Source: Dermatophagoides farinae
Lineage: Eukaryota > Arthropoda > Arachnida > Sarcoptiformes > Pyroglyphidae
Direction: 5' to 3'
Length of the DNA: 64,000 nucleotides
Assembly (NCBI RefSeq): GCF_024713945.1
Contig: NW_027461519.1
Location: 1 to 64,000, forward strand
Below, piece after piece: positions 54,301-63,774 of the stretch. Both the position numbers and the translations under genes were made by a program. Every line of letters begins with the position of its first letter. Position 1 is the stretch's first letter. The notes under the pieces are model-generated. The model saw only the letters and a program-made list of their open reading frames with translations, was not told the origin of the DNA and did not search any database.

Positions 54301-56479
54301 AACATGTTCGTATATTAACTCGTTATATAATTTTGATGGCAACAAAGCCAGTATTTACGCTTTACTGCGGTACATAGCACTTTCTGAAGTGCAATATTAT
54401 ACTGAGACCGATCTAGAATCTTTGTTTATGTGTGAAGAAAGCGCGTTTCGAATTCTGCTTGTCGATTTTTTGTTTCGTAATTCTACTGAAGTTAAGAAAA
54501 TTTTAAATCCACTTATTTGTATTTCGAATCAATCTACGACATCTTTATTAAAAACACTTTTGGATTTAGATCTTGGCATTGCCAGCAACGATTATTTAAT
54601 ATGGGCTTGCAATTTTGAAGAGTTTCAATCTAAAGTTGATATGCTAGAAAAGAGTCAAAACAACAAAAAAAATACGCCTCCTAAGAACGATTCGTCTTCA
54701 GCACAAAATGTTGAACTTGATTATGATAGCGAAACTAACAAAAAAACCATCTACGAATCCAATATTGCGCTTTTCGAAACTTTTGCCACTACTGTAGAGC
54801 GAAACTTGTTTGATTTCTTTTTTATTAACAAAGAACTACTAGAAATTTTAAGTCTTATCATCCTTGAAGTTGCTAAAAATCTGAAAACACCTGCCATCAC
54901 GAGCATTAAAATCACAGAAACTTTCTTTAAGGTTTATATTTCCTATATTATTTACCCTTTAGTGCAATATTATCCTGAAGATTTAAAAAATTATGGCTAT
55001 CAGACTACGGATTGTCTTAGAACGCAGAAAAACTTTTTATTTTTTTTCGAGTTAGCTATAGATGTCATTTTTCATAGGTACTCGAAACACGATGACAGAT
55101 ATATGCAAATAATGGATCGATTTTTCCAAAATGCAGCCTACAATATTTTCAAATCGTTGTACACCATTGAGGCTGAAATAGATATAAACCTATTCAAAGA
55201 ATATATAACATATTATATAGAAAAATCTGAACATGACTTTTTTTGGCGATGTCTAGACAAAGACGTTATCAAAATCACTGCTAATTACTATTATAGATAT
55301 GCCAAAGAACACTTCACAGCGGTGGCATTCGATCGCCTGTATCATTTGCTTAAAAATATCACAACTAGTAAAAACACATCGCTGCCTTTTCCTGAAGTCA
55401 AGGACTTTGAACAAGAAAACTATGACGCATACGACAAACTGAATACTGATACTTTTACTGTAAAACTTATTCCTCTCATAAATTATTTTAGCTCTGGGAT
55501 TATTCGAGACCCCAGAACGAAAATCATGGTACCACAAATTTTCACGTTTGCCGATTCAACTTTGGAAATACACCGAGCACAAAATTTAGAAGACAAGACT
55601 ATGACTAAGCTTAACATACTCAGTTTCGTTCCCACGTATGTCGAGCCTGACCACTACTTAGACACAATAATTGCTTTCATTACTTTAACAGACAAATTAG
55701 AAGCGACAGCACTGGACACCTTGTTAGAGCAAACGGTTAAATATATGGATTCAGCTAAAACAATAAACAAGAATTCAAAAATCATCGCGCTTTGCGACAA
55801 GTCGTACGATTTATTAAACAATCTTCGGGATGAAATCGTTATTAACGACATTTTTAAAGCATCATTTGGCATTTTAGAAAGCCGGCTAGATGCATCAATT
55901 TACTATAAACAACTTTACCATTACATCAACCCTTTGAAAGCCAAGCTTTCTAAAAGGTTCAATGAATTAGAAAAATTTGCAGAATATCTCACAAACTTAA
56001 TTTACTCAACGGTCAGCCAGCATTTCAGTGACCCCTACCTTAATTTGTTTAAATTCTACGAACAAAACCCAAGCATGTTTCAAATCATTAGTATTATGAA
56101 TAAAACCACGTTGCCTCGTCGGTGGACCATTTCATTCGAAACGTTATTAAAACATCATATTTTAGTTGAAACAAAAACAATGTCAAACGATCTTTCCATT
56201 GTTCTGGTAGATTATAGTGAAGATCTCAACATCAACTGGAGTTTTAAGTACGATCAAAACATCTTAACGTTTCAGTACGCACTGTAAGTTTTCATTCACT
56301 CAAATGTTTCTAGGCCTGATCACGCCGAACTGGAAAACACGATTTTTCCGGAAAACCCCGCGGCAGATTTGATATTCAACCGACGCAACTTAATCAAATA
56401 CTTAAACTATGCTTTTTCACTTTTTTATTCTATAGATACAACGGTTTTTTACAAACAAAAAAAAATTTTATCTAACTAA
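51311..56479 (+). CDS. Large RCC1-repeat protein
   Basis: Two exons, 51311-56283 and 56314-56479, over a 30-nt intron; the joined product is 1712 residues. The N-terminal half holds about two sets of RCC1 repeats, from about residue 15 to 790 (LYGWGVNY, KVYSWGMGNLGRLGY, RLYAWGSNSYGQLGLGD, NLYTWGNSQHGKLG, NVYSWGNSDDGKLGF). Each repeat pairs a WG motif with a following ISCG/IACG-type strand. The C-terminal 900 residues are mostly helical and not recognised; parts (SLFMCEESAFRILLVDFLFR) recall the all-helical RasGAP fold, but I cannot confirm that. RCC1 propellers act as GTPase exchange factors or scaffolds. The last exon overlaps the 3' end of the CDC50 gene by 8 nt. Confidence 0.85.
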
Positions 56480-57470
56480 TGGCAATAGCCTCTTTTTGCG
56501 ATGATTTTGTTTTTAAGAATCGTATGTCTCCCAAGGAACGGGGATTTTTCCCGTTCTTGAAGTACATGAACAAGAATATCAAAAATGTGATCACACCGGT
56601 CGCGATGTAGCCGTAGGGTATGTACATGTTCCGACCTCCTAAGTGAGTTTTCTGCATTATTATTATTTTTTTTTTGAAACTGCCGTTGCTAGTGTCATAA
56701 CGGTCGACCACTTCAACATAAAAAGGAAAAATCAAGTCTTCTTTGATTGTTGCGTATGGCTTTGAAAAATTTGGAACACCAGCCAATTTCGTCCAAACTT
56801 GAAAGTGGGGGTTACTAATACCACCCGGAAAAATGTCTCGATCTAGCCAATCATCAAAATGTTCTTTTTGCTCTTCCGTCAGCTGTGGATGCTTTAAAAT
56901 TGATGTTTTGTTTAGCGGCCAAACCAAGTCTTCTAGTGATTCGCTGATTGCAACTGGCGTACCATCTTCCTTGTACAACTTAAACGTATCTGTAAAAACA
57001 GATCGCGATACTAACCCACACGGTAAGTATATTTGATGTTTGTCATTTTCAATCCACGGCTCGCAAGATTTAACGGCCGCTCTGTCTGTCGAAGCGTGTC
57101 CGTTCAGCTGATCCAGGGAATAACTTTTCTGGAAAAGAATGTGGCCCACGAAAAAATTCTCGAGTCGGTAGTACAATGTTATGGGTTGTTTAATGTAACT
57201 TTGAAAAGTTTTTTTGTCTGTCAAGATTCGCCCTTTGCAGTGTTCGGGTAGCACCTGTATTCTGTACGTGCCCCGGGCTCGATTGTCATACTCAATTTCA
57301 CAACTTACAATATCTCTTATGTAGAAGAACGTAAAAAAACCGTTCAGTGTTAGAAAAAAACTGATCGAGAAAAGAATCAACAAAACCGTTATTGGCTTTA
57401 ACACTACGTGGTATTCATAATGGTTTCCTGTGGATTTTTTTATTTTTCCAATAAATTCACGAAACACCAT
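56472..57470 (-). CDS. CDC50/LEM3 family protein, P4-ATPase flippase subunit
   Basis: The non-catalytic subunit needed for folding and ER exit of phospholipid flippases. The protein is 332 residues. It has a cytosolic N terminus, a first membrane segment at about 27-51 and a second near 286-308 (YIATGVITFLIFLFMYF). Between them lies the large luminal domain, with conserved marks: ITLYYRLENFFVGH, SLDQLNG, CEPW, YLPCGLVSRSVFTDTF, FPGGISNPHFQVWTKLAGVP and HLGGRNMYIPYGY. Length and order are normal for the family. No P4-ATPase gene is present in this window. The 3' end overlaps the last exon of the RCC1 gene by 8 nt. Confidence 0.93.
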   Translation of the reverse strand: MVFREFIGKIKKSTGNHYEYHVVLKPITVLLILFSISFFLTLNGFFTFFYIRDIVSCEIEYDNRARGTYRIQVLPEHCKGRILTDKKTFQSYIKQPITLYYRLENFFVGHILFQKSYSLDQLNGHASTDRAAVKSCEPWIENDKHQIYLPCGLVSRSVFTDTFKLYKEDGTPVAISESLEDLVWPLNKTSILKHPQLTEEQKEHFDDWLDRDIFPGGISNPHFQVWTKLAGVPNFSKPYATIKEDLIFPFYVEVVDRYDTSNGSFKKKIIIMQKTHLGGRNMYIPYGYIATGVITFLIFLFMYFKNGKNPRSLGDIRFLKTKSSQKEAIAIS

Positions 57471-57846
57471 TACTCCATTGTTGCTTTATTCGCCGTGAAA
57501 CAAAATCTGATCACTCCGTAGAAGCTTAAATAAATCTCTTAGCCAGTTTAATTCGTCCCTGAGAACGCGAAAAAACTTTATAAAAAAATTATACCAAACA
57601 AATGTATATTCGAGCGAATCCGCGCATTTTCTCTATTTCATTGAAAATGATCAATGCTCTAATTTTTTGCACGACGTCTATTTGATTATAGATTAAATTT
57701 TATTAAGATATTTAGTCATATATTTTTATTTTTGTTTGGTTCGTATGTTTAGTTAAATAGTTTTTAGGCAATACTTGAAAAAAACGTTTTTACTTTTGAT
57801 ATCAACTCACACGAGCTTGCATGACTTGCATTAAGCATAGCTTTAT
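57471..57846. other. Divergent intergenic region
   Basis: About 376 nt between the CDC50 gene and the 811-residue gene. It is AT-rich, with a short direct repeat of TTGCATGA/CTTGCAT near its right end. I see no RNA gene or coding frame. Confidence 0.5.
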
Positions 57847-60282
57847 ATGATAATTACGAATCGATGGTTTTATGATACGATTTTGCTTGATGATATCCTT
57901 TTGAATTTGTTTGAACACGAAGAAGACTACTTCAACTTTCTACGGAAAGTGAGCAACATTACGCAGTTTGACGACAGCTTGATGTATATTTCGAACGGAA
58001 TTCAGCAACTGTTTGCTATCTCGAGCGATAGGCTGCGCAGAAAAGTAAAATCCTGCTATCCAACAGTTTTGCACGGCGACGACGCACAAATGTTTGCCTT
58101 GATAATGGGCAGAGCTGTTTACAATAGCGAAAAAATATTGGCTCAGCACATCAGCGGTCCAAAAATTGTTTACTTAAGTAACAAAATAGTTGACATCAAC
58201 TCATACATTATTGGTCAACGAGAAATTAGTGAAATTAAAAAACAACAAAACCGACTACTCAGACAGTTCAGATGCACAAGATCGACTTCGTCAACCGCTG
58301 AAACGGTAGACGATCTGCAGGGTTCAACTCAGCATGACTCAGTTGCGGATTTAAACAATTATATTTTGATGCAAAACGATTTCTATAACCGCGAAGACAA
58401 GTCTGAACAAGACCAAAAAAAAAACAATAGTTTCAAAAAAGTAGACACGACCGATGGCGTTACGCAGAACGTGCCCAACGAATACGATTTGAGCCGCATG
58501 GAAAATGAGATACTCTTTCAAAAGACGAATATGATCAAACTCATAGACAAATTGGCGTACTACAGCTATGGCTGTTCCTGGAACGAGATGCTAACACGCA
58601 TTGCCCATCATTCGCAAAGTAATGTTACATTTCTCATCATAGATCACGCGGATTACATCACTGACAACGTCGAGTGTTTCAAAGGGTTTTTCGAGAGCGT
58701 AGCGAATTCGTTTATCCCCACGTTACTCGTCAAACACAAAAAGCTGAGACCGCGCCGCTGTTACGCGTATCCACGAATTTACATTCCGACTTTGTCTCTG
58801 AAAGATTTGAAGCTCTGTTTGAAGTCAAGTTCAGTTGGGGCTTTTTGCGTGAAGTGCAATTATTCAGCGATACAAGATTCGATGAACAAAATCAATCACA
58901 GCTCGAACTATCAAATTTTTTTAGAAACACTCAAAAAATCGAGCTTAACAATTCCCTGTAGAGATAGCATCCTACAGCAATTGCTAGAAATGCTCCAGCT
59001 CGTATTTACATTGGAAGTCACTGAAGATGAGTTTTGCTACTATCTACTGATTATAACCAATGGCAAACGGAGAGCAGTTCAATATGCGTGCCAGAAACTG
59101 TTGTTTCGGCTTATTCGTCACCTCGATCGACAGTTGTTAGAATCGTATATACAAAACGAAAATATTGACAATGTTCAAACGTTATTGAACATGAAGAAAA
59201 GGACTCTGCTGTTTAACGAGAAACAATCGGCCGAACACGCTGATAAAAAAAAACTTACATGGCTCAGACTGATTTCGTACGCTTTTTCTAATGAACATTT
59301 CCCATGCAAGATATTTTCTAACTTGTTGGAAAACAACAGCGACATCGAAGTTTTGAAGTCTGTCGACCCAGATTACTTCGCCTACATCGAAAAAGCAAAT
59401 TTAATGATTAACCTGAACGAAGTCAACTACCATATGATTAAACCTCTTGATTATTACGAAAATTACAAAGTCATAGACAGAGCTCTCTTGTGGGATCACG
59501 AAAACTCTCCGTATTTCGCTTATCGCAAAGTCATTAACGGAATCTACACGGTCTCTGACAAAGAAAGTAACATTGACTTCTGTACGCACTTTAACAGGTA
59601 CGAGTTGATAGAACCTCCCGTAAACGTTATACAAAGTATATGTTGTAAAGACTTAAGTTTGTTTGTTATTTACATCTACGACAATTTTATTAATTCTATT
59701 ACATGGAACCATAGTGCCATTGTGAATCATGATGTCAACTTGAAAGTTTTTCTTAAAGACAGTGTATTACATACTCTTAGTAACTTGATATGTTTGAACA
59801 ACTCTTATGAGCGTTCTTTAGATGTGTACAGAGCTGTTTTAATTTCTCTTGCCTATGCCGCTGTTAGCGAAAAAAAATTTATAGTTTTATTTTACATCTT
59901 TTCACTATTGCTAAAGTCCGACGAGATTGATTTTTTAAGCACTTGGCTCGAAAAAAAAGTCATCAAAAAATCACCTATGAGAAAAAATGAAATTTTGATT
60001 GCGAATTCAAAACTCTCAGTGACTCATAACAAGCATGACCAATGTAGTTCGTACGAAAATGTACTCGAAATAGCGTCTTTCGGAGTTCACCGAATTCATT
60101 ACTTTAACGAAGAGAAAGACCTCGAGATTTGTCCCTTATGTGTTAAATTCGATTACATTCTTAACAAGAAAGATAAATCGGTTTTAATAAAAACCCCTAC
60201 TGATTTATATGAAATCAACGTTTTAGACTGTCATGAGTTGATTTTATCTAGCCAGGATAAATATCTAATTATCACTATTTAA
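57847..60282 (+). CDS. Hypothetical protein, 811 residues
   Basis: An intronless gene for an 811-residue protein without a clear family. The N-terminal region is helical, followed by a polar, probably disordered stretch at about 145-210. Near residue 260 a hydrophobic strand ends FLIIDHADYI, similar in style to a Walker B strand of ORC/Cdc6-like AAA proteins, and LLIITNGKRRAVQYACQKLL follows about 140 residues later, but no Walker A (GxxGxGK) is visible. The C-terminal half is helical with strand patches, and contains CPLC near 770. A degenerate replication- or segregation-type AAA protein is one possibility. I would not assign it. Confidence 0.7.
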   Translation: MIITNRWFYDTILLDDILLNLFEHEEDYFNFLRKVSNITQFDDSLMYISNGIQQLFAISSDRLRRKVKSCYPTVLHGDDAQMFALIMGRAVYNSEKILAQHISGPKIVYLSNKIVDINSYIIGQREISEIKKQQNRLLRQFRCTRSTSSTAETVDDLQGSTQHDSVADLNNYILMQNDFYNREDKSEQDQKKNNSFKKVDTTDGVTQNVPNEYDLSRMENEILFQKTNMIKLIDKLAYYSYGCSWNEMLTRIAHHSQSNVTFLIIDHADYITDNVECFKGFFESVANSFIPTLLVKHKKLRPRRCYAYPRIYIPTLSLKDLKLCLKSSSVGAFCVKCNYSAIQDSMNKINHSSNYQIFLETLKKSSLTIPCRDSILQQLLEMLQLVFTLEVTEDEFCYYLLIITNGKRRAVQYACQKLLFRLIRHLDRQLLESYIQNENIDNVQTLLNMKKRTLLFNEKQSAEHADKKKLTWLRLISYAFSNEHFPCKIFSNLLENNSDIEVLKSVDPDYFAYIEKANLMINLNEVNYHMIKPLDYYENYKVIDRALLWDHENSPYFAYRKVINGIYTVSDKESNIDFCTHFNRYELIEPPVNVIQSICCKDLSLFVIYIYDNFINSITWNHSAIVNHDVNLKVFLKDSVLHTLSNLICLNNSYERSLDVYRAVLISLAYAAVSEKKFIVLFYIFSLLLKSDEIDFLSTWLEKKVIKKSPMRKNEILIANSKLSVTHNKHDQCSSYENVLEIASFGVHRIHYFNEEKDLEICPLCVKFDYILNKKDKSVLIKTPTDLYEINVLDCHELILSSQDKYLIITI

Positions 60283-60395
60283 TTAAATTAATCTTTATTA
60301 GTACTACTGTAGTTAATCTTAACTTTATTTATCGGTTTTTACTTAACTCTTCTGTACTATTGTGTAATTAAAAATTCATCTACTATTTTTTTCAG

Positions 60396-60730
60396 ATGAA
60401 TAAAAAGTCTGTCAAGAAGAATACTGGGCTCGTAAAAGTTGAACCTTCAAATGAAGTTTTCGACATCGTGACGTTATTGCAAGAAGACCGCATTGATGAT
60501 AGAAAGTAAGTGTAGCGTCTTTTACATTTGTTAGAGTAATGCATTTCCTAGATTTTGTTGCGCCTCCTACGACGTTGCCACCAGTTTCTCTGTGCCATGT
60601 TTGCGGCAGAGTTACATTATTTCAGTGTCCACCCTGTTCCAACTTACGCAAACAAAAGTATATTTGCTCTAAAGAGTGTTCAAATATCCATAAATTATCA
60701 GACTGTATTAAATCTAAAAACATCTATTAA
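60396..60730 (+). CDS. ZNHIT1: HIT-type zinc-finger protein, ZNHIT1-like
   Basis: Two exons, 60396-60505 and 60535-60730, joined over a 29-nt intron with donor GTAAGT; the product is 101 residues. The C terminus is a HIT-type zinc finger: LCHVCGRVTLFQCPPC, then YICSKECSNIHKLSDC, with the CxxC/CxxC/CxxxC/HxxxxxC arrangement of the family. The preceding APPTTLPPVS is like the segment before the finger of ZNHIT1/Vps71, a subunit of SWR1-type remodelers that exchange H2A for H2A.Z. Other HIT-finger proteins act in snoRNP assembly, but the short size and proline-rich lead-in favour ZNHIT1. A polypyrimidine run and CAG stand just before the ATG and could mark a 5' UTR intron. Confidence 0.72.
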
Positions 60731-60782
60731 CATTTAACGAATCAGTTTTTATCATCTAATTCATACAATTTATTTGCAAGAT

Positions 60783-61682
60783 TCACTCTAGTTTAAATGA
60801 ATCTTGTAATGTAGTGAAAATTAAATTTAGATTTTTTTTTTCTTCCTCGTTTAGGCCCTGATTTTTATCTGTATGGCACTGTAAAAGCGCGGCTTGAAAA
60901 AAATTTTTGATGTTTTGTTTGCTGTCGAGTTCAAACCACTTTATTGGTTTCCATGTATTCAAAACCAAGTGTAAATTCAGTAACAATTTTCTAACGTCGT
61001 TTTTATGTTCCAACCATTTATCAAAATTTTCAGATACCGTTTTGCGTTTTAATTCAGTTAACAAACCGTTGTCTTTATTTAACTCAATTATAGACAAAAT
61101 TGAGTCTGAATCCGTATTTTTTGTTTCTGATATAGCACTGCTTGATGCAATATCCGATTCAAAAAAATACAAGTTATTTCTTTCACTAATACTTTTATTT
61201 GACTTTGAATTTTGTTCGTTAACTAGACTTTCATTGTAAAATGGTTTTTGATCCAACGTATACTGCGACACAATTTCTATTTCAAAAAGTAGTTTGACAA
61301 AATTAACGTCATCCTCAGTTTGAATTAACTTGCTCAAATCCGTATCATCATTTACATATATCAAAGCGCCAGTAGTTATAAAAAAACACAAAAGCCTATA
61401 TTGACTATTATTATTTTTAAATATTCCACTTGTTAATTCGCACAATTTACGCAACAAAACGCCATTTCTCAAAATAGTAATATTTCCTTCATCTAGAATC
61501 AGTTGATCATCGTACAAAATAGAATAAAATACAAATAGATCGTTCTTTGAATATTTTATATTTAAAGCCTTAAGGCTAGTAAAAATTGTGATATCAGTAT
61601 CAGCTTTTTCTTTTATATATTGATTATCAAACTTTTTTTCGTAAAATTTATGCAATTCTTCATTAAATGATCTAGCATGCAT
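60783..61682 (-). CDS. Auxilin-like J-domain protein
   Basis: A 299-residue protein with a C-terminal J domain of the auxilin/GAK type, which recruits Hsp70 to uncoat clathrin vesicles. The auxilin-type lead-in is DVRKLLLNLHLVLNTWKPIKWF, then a helix, then the loop LLQCHTDKNQG, and the final helix NLNLIFTTLQDSFKLE. The Hsp70-triggering HPD motif is HTD here (residues 270-272), which in other J proteins usually weakens the interaction. Residues 1-200 are helical and Ser/Asn-rich and match nothing I know; clear clathrin- or PTEN-binding regions are absent. The substitution could mean a regulatory or inactive J protein. Confidence 0.78.
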   Translation of the reverse strand: MHARSFNEELHKFYEKKFDNQYIKEKADTDITIFTSLKALNIKYSKNDLFVFYSILYDDQLILDEGNITILRNGVLLRKLCELTSGIFKNNNSQYRLLCFFITTGALIYVNDDTDLSKLIQTEDDVNFVKLLFEIEIVSQYTLDQKPFYNESLVNEQNSKSNKSISERNNLYFFESDIASSSAISETKNTDSDSILSIIELNKDNGLLTELKRKTVSENFDKWLEHKNDVRKLLLNLHLVLNTWKPIKWFELDSKQNIKNFFQAALLQCHTDKNQGLNEEEKKNLNLIFTTLQDSFKLE

Positions 61683-61788
61683 TTTGAAATATTATAAAAG
61701 AGTTTTGAATTTTCTTTTTGCTGTGCGAAAGCTATACTTGCAAATATTAAAGATGAGTACAAGCACAATATATCGCTAAAATATATAA

Positions 61789-63594
61789 ATGGAGAATAAT
61801 AGATCTACAATAAGAACTATTTTAAATAATATCCTGCAAAATAAACAAATTTGCTACAATGCAGCTAAAACTTATGTAGAGGTACGTTTGCATGTTCTAT
61901 ATATTTGCGCTTTTAGTATACGAAAAAATCTATCAATCAGCCACTGACAATTGAAGATATTAAAGAGATTATAAATTCCATTTTACCTTTTTGTGGCTTG
62001 AACAAAGTTGATGATGCAGAAGATATCAGACCCTTGTTTGACAAATTTGACTCAGATAACACAGGATATTTAACTTTTGACACTTTCGTTTTATTTGTAA
62101 GTTGCGCCAACACCATTTGAATAAATGTTAATAATATTTTAGTTTTGGAATGTATTACATCGTATTAGAAACAAATATTTTAATAAGACAGACTTAACCG
62201 TGGAAAATAAAGTTTATATTTTCAGAACAAAGTTAGAAAATCACAATATTACTGATTATTTCTCAGATTTCAATAAAATAGGGTCAGGTTCATTTGGAAC
62301 CGTTTTTTTAGTTAAGGAAAATGCAACGGGTGACAAACGTATCTGCAAAATTATTAGCAAAGGGAAGGCGTTAATACCACACGCACAAATAGAAGCAGAG
62401 ATAAATGCAATGAAAATGCTAAAACATCCGAACATATTACGGATTCATGACATATATGAAGATTTGAATAATATTTATCTTATATTGGATTACTGTTCAG
62501 GAGGAGAGTTGTATCAAAGATTAAATAACGTGCAGAAACGCGGTATGGTTTTCTCCGAAACAAGAGTACGATTGCTGATGCGACAAATTTTATCGGCTCT
62601 AGCATATATGCACGCAAACAACATATTGCACAAAGATCTTAAGCCTGAAAACATCATGTTTGTTGATTCAAGCATTCGAGATCACTTAGTTATTATTGAT
62701 TTTGGATTATCAGAAATTTTCGAAAAATCGCAAACAATCAGTCACCACGCGGGTGGAACCGTATTATATATGGCTCCTGAAGTATTTTCTCGAAAATTAT
62801 CATTCAAAAGCGACGTTTGGAGTGCAGGCTGCATAATGTTTTTGTTGTTGACGGGCTACTTGCCGTTTTCAGGTCGAACAATAACAGAAGTCAACGAAGC
62901 TGTTAACAACTCAAACCCTAAATATCAAACCAGATGTACTCATTGCAGTAAAGCGGCCATTGACTTACTGCGGTGGATGTTCCAAAAAAAAGTCAACGAC
63001 CGTTGCTCTGCGCAAGAGGCACTCAACCACAGTTGGTTCACAAAAGACTTAGTTATCGAAAAAGCTAACATCCCTCGAAGTGTTTTACAAAACCTGATCA
63101 AATTCTGTCATTACCCAGTATTAAAAATAATATTACTAAACATCGTCACGTATTCATTTGAAAATTACGACCGCGAAGTCATTGAGCTATCAAGGCTTTT
63201 TCACGCACTTGATACAGATTTTACAGGAACGATTAAAACAAAAAATCTAATTGCATCACTCATGGCGTCTGGTTTGTCCGAAGCATTGTCACTCACTATT
63301 GCTGAAACACTTGATCTCGACGACGATGGTCAACTGACTTACACTGAGTTTTTGACAGGCACAATCTCGTGGTTCGAGTCAAGAATTGATCGAATACGAG
63401 CTTCTTTCAAAAAAATGTTACAATATAATTTAGAATATATAACTACGGAGCAGCTAGCGAAAAAAATACTAGGAGAAGATAGCACAGACAAACCGGAATA
63501 TCAAAAATTATTAAAAGATCTCAAGAAAATTGACACTGATCACACAAATAAAATCACTTGGAGAAAATACTATCAGTATATTTCTTCCGCGTGA
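61789..63594 (+). CDS. Calcium-dependent protein kinase with N-terminal EF-hand-like segment
   Basis: Three exons (61789-61881, 61917-62096, 62143-63594) over introns of 35 and 46 nt; the joined product is 574 residues. Near residues 73-88 an EF-hand-like motif FDSDNTGYLTF precedes the kinase. The kinase starts with IGSGSFGTV at about 137, has its ATP lysine in CKI (about 160), catalytic HKDLKPEN at 254-261, DFG at 277-279 and APE in LYMAPEVF. HKD replaces the common HRD. A junction helix follows, then EF-hands of which LDLDDDGQLTYTEF is canonical, and DTDFTGTI and DTDHTNKI are partial. This is the CDPK layout of plants, ciliates and apicomplexans. The added N-terminal EF region resembles some apicomplexan CDPKs. 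There is no N-terminal myristoylation glycine. Confidence 0.9.
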
Positions 63595-63774
63595 GAAACG
63601 ATCTCAATAAATCAACAAATGAAAATCTAAATTGCAAAACATAAGTTATTGATACATTTTTTTTTTAAAAAATATTTTTTTTGTGTGATCTGCGTCATAA
63701 CGTCAATTTGAACCCGTTAAATCATATTTTTATTAATAATTTTATTTATAAAACAGAATAATTATTATAAGAAA

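Noticed and set aside
57847-60282. Assignment of the 811-residue protein as an ORC/Cdc6-type ATPase
   Set aside because: Only a Walker-B-like strand is visible. There is no Walker A and no winged-helix signature that I can support.
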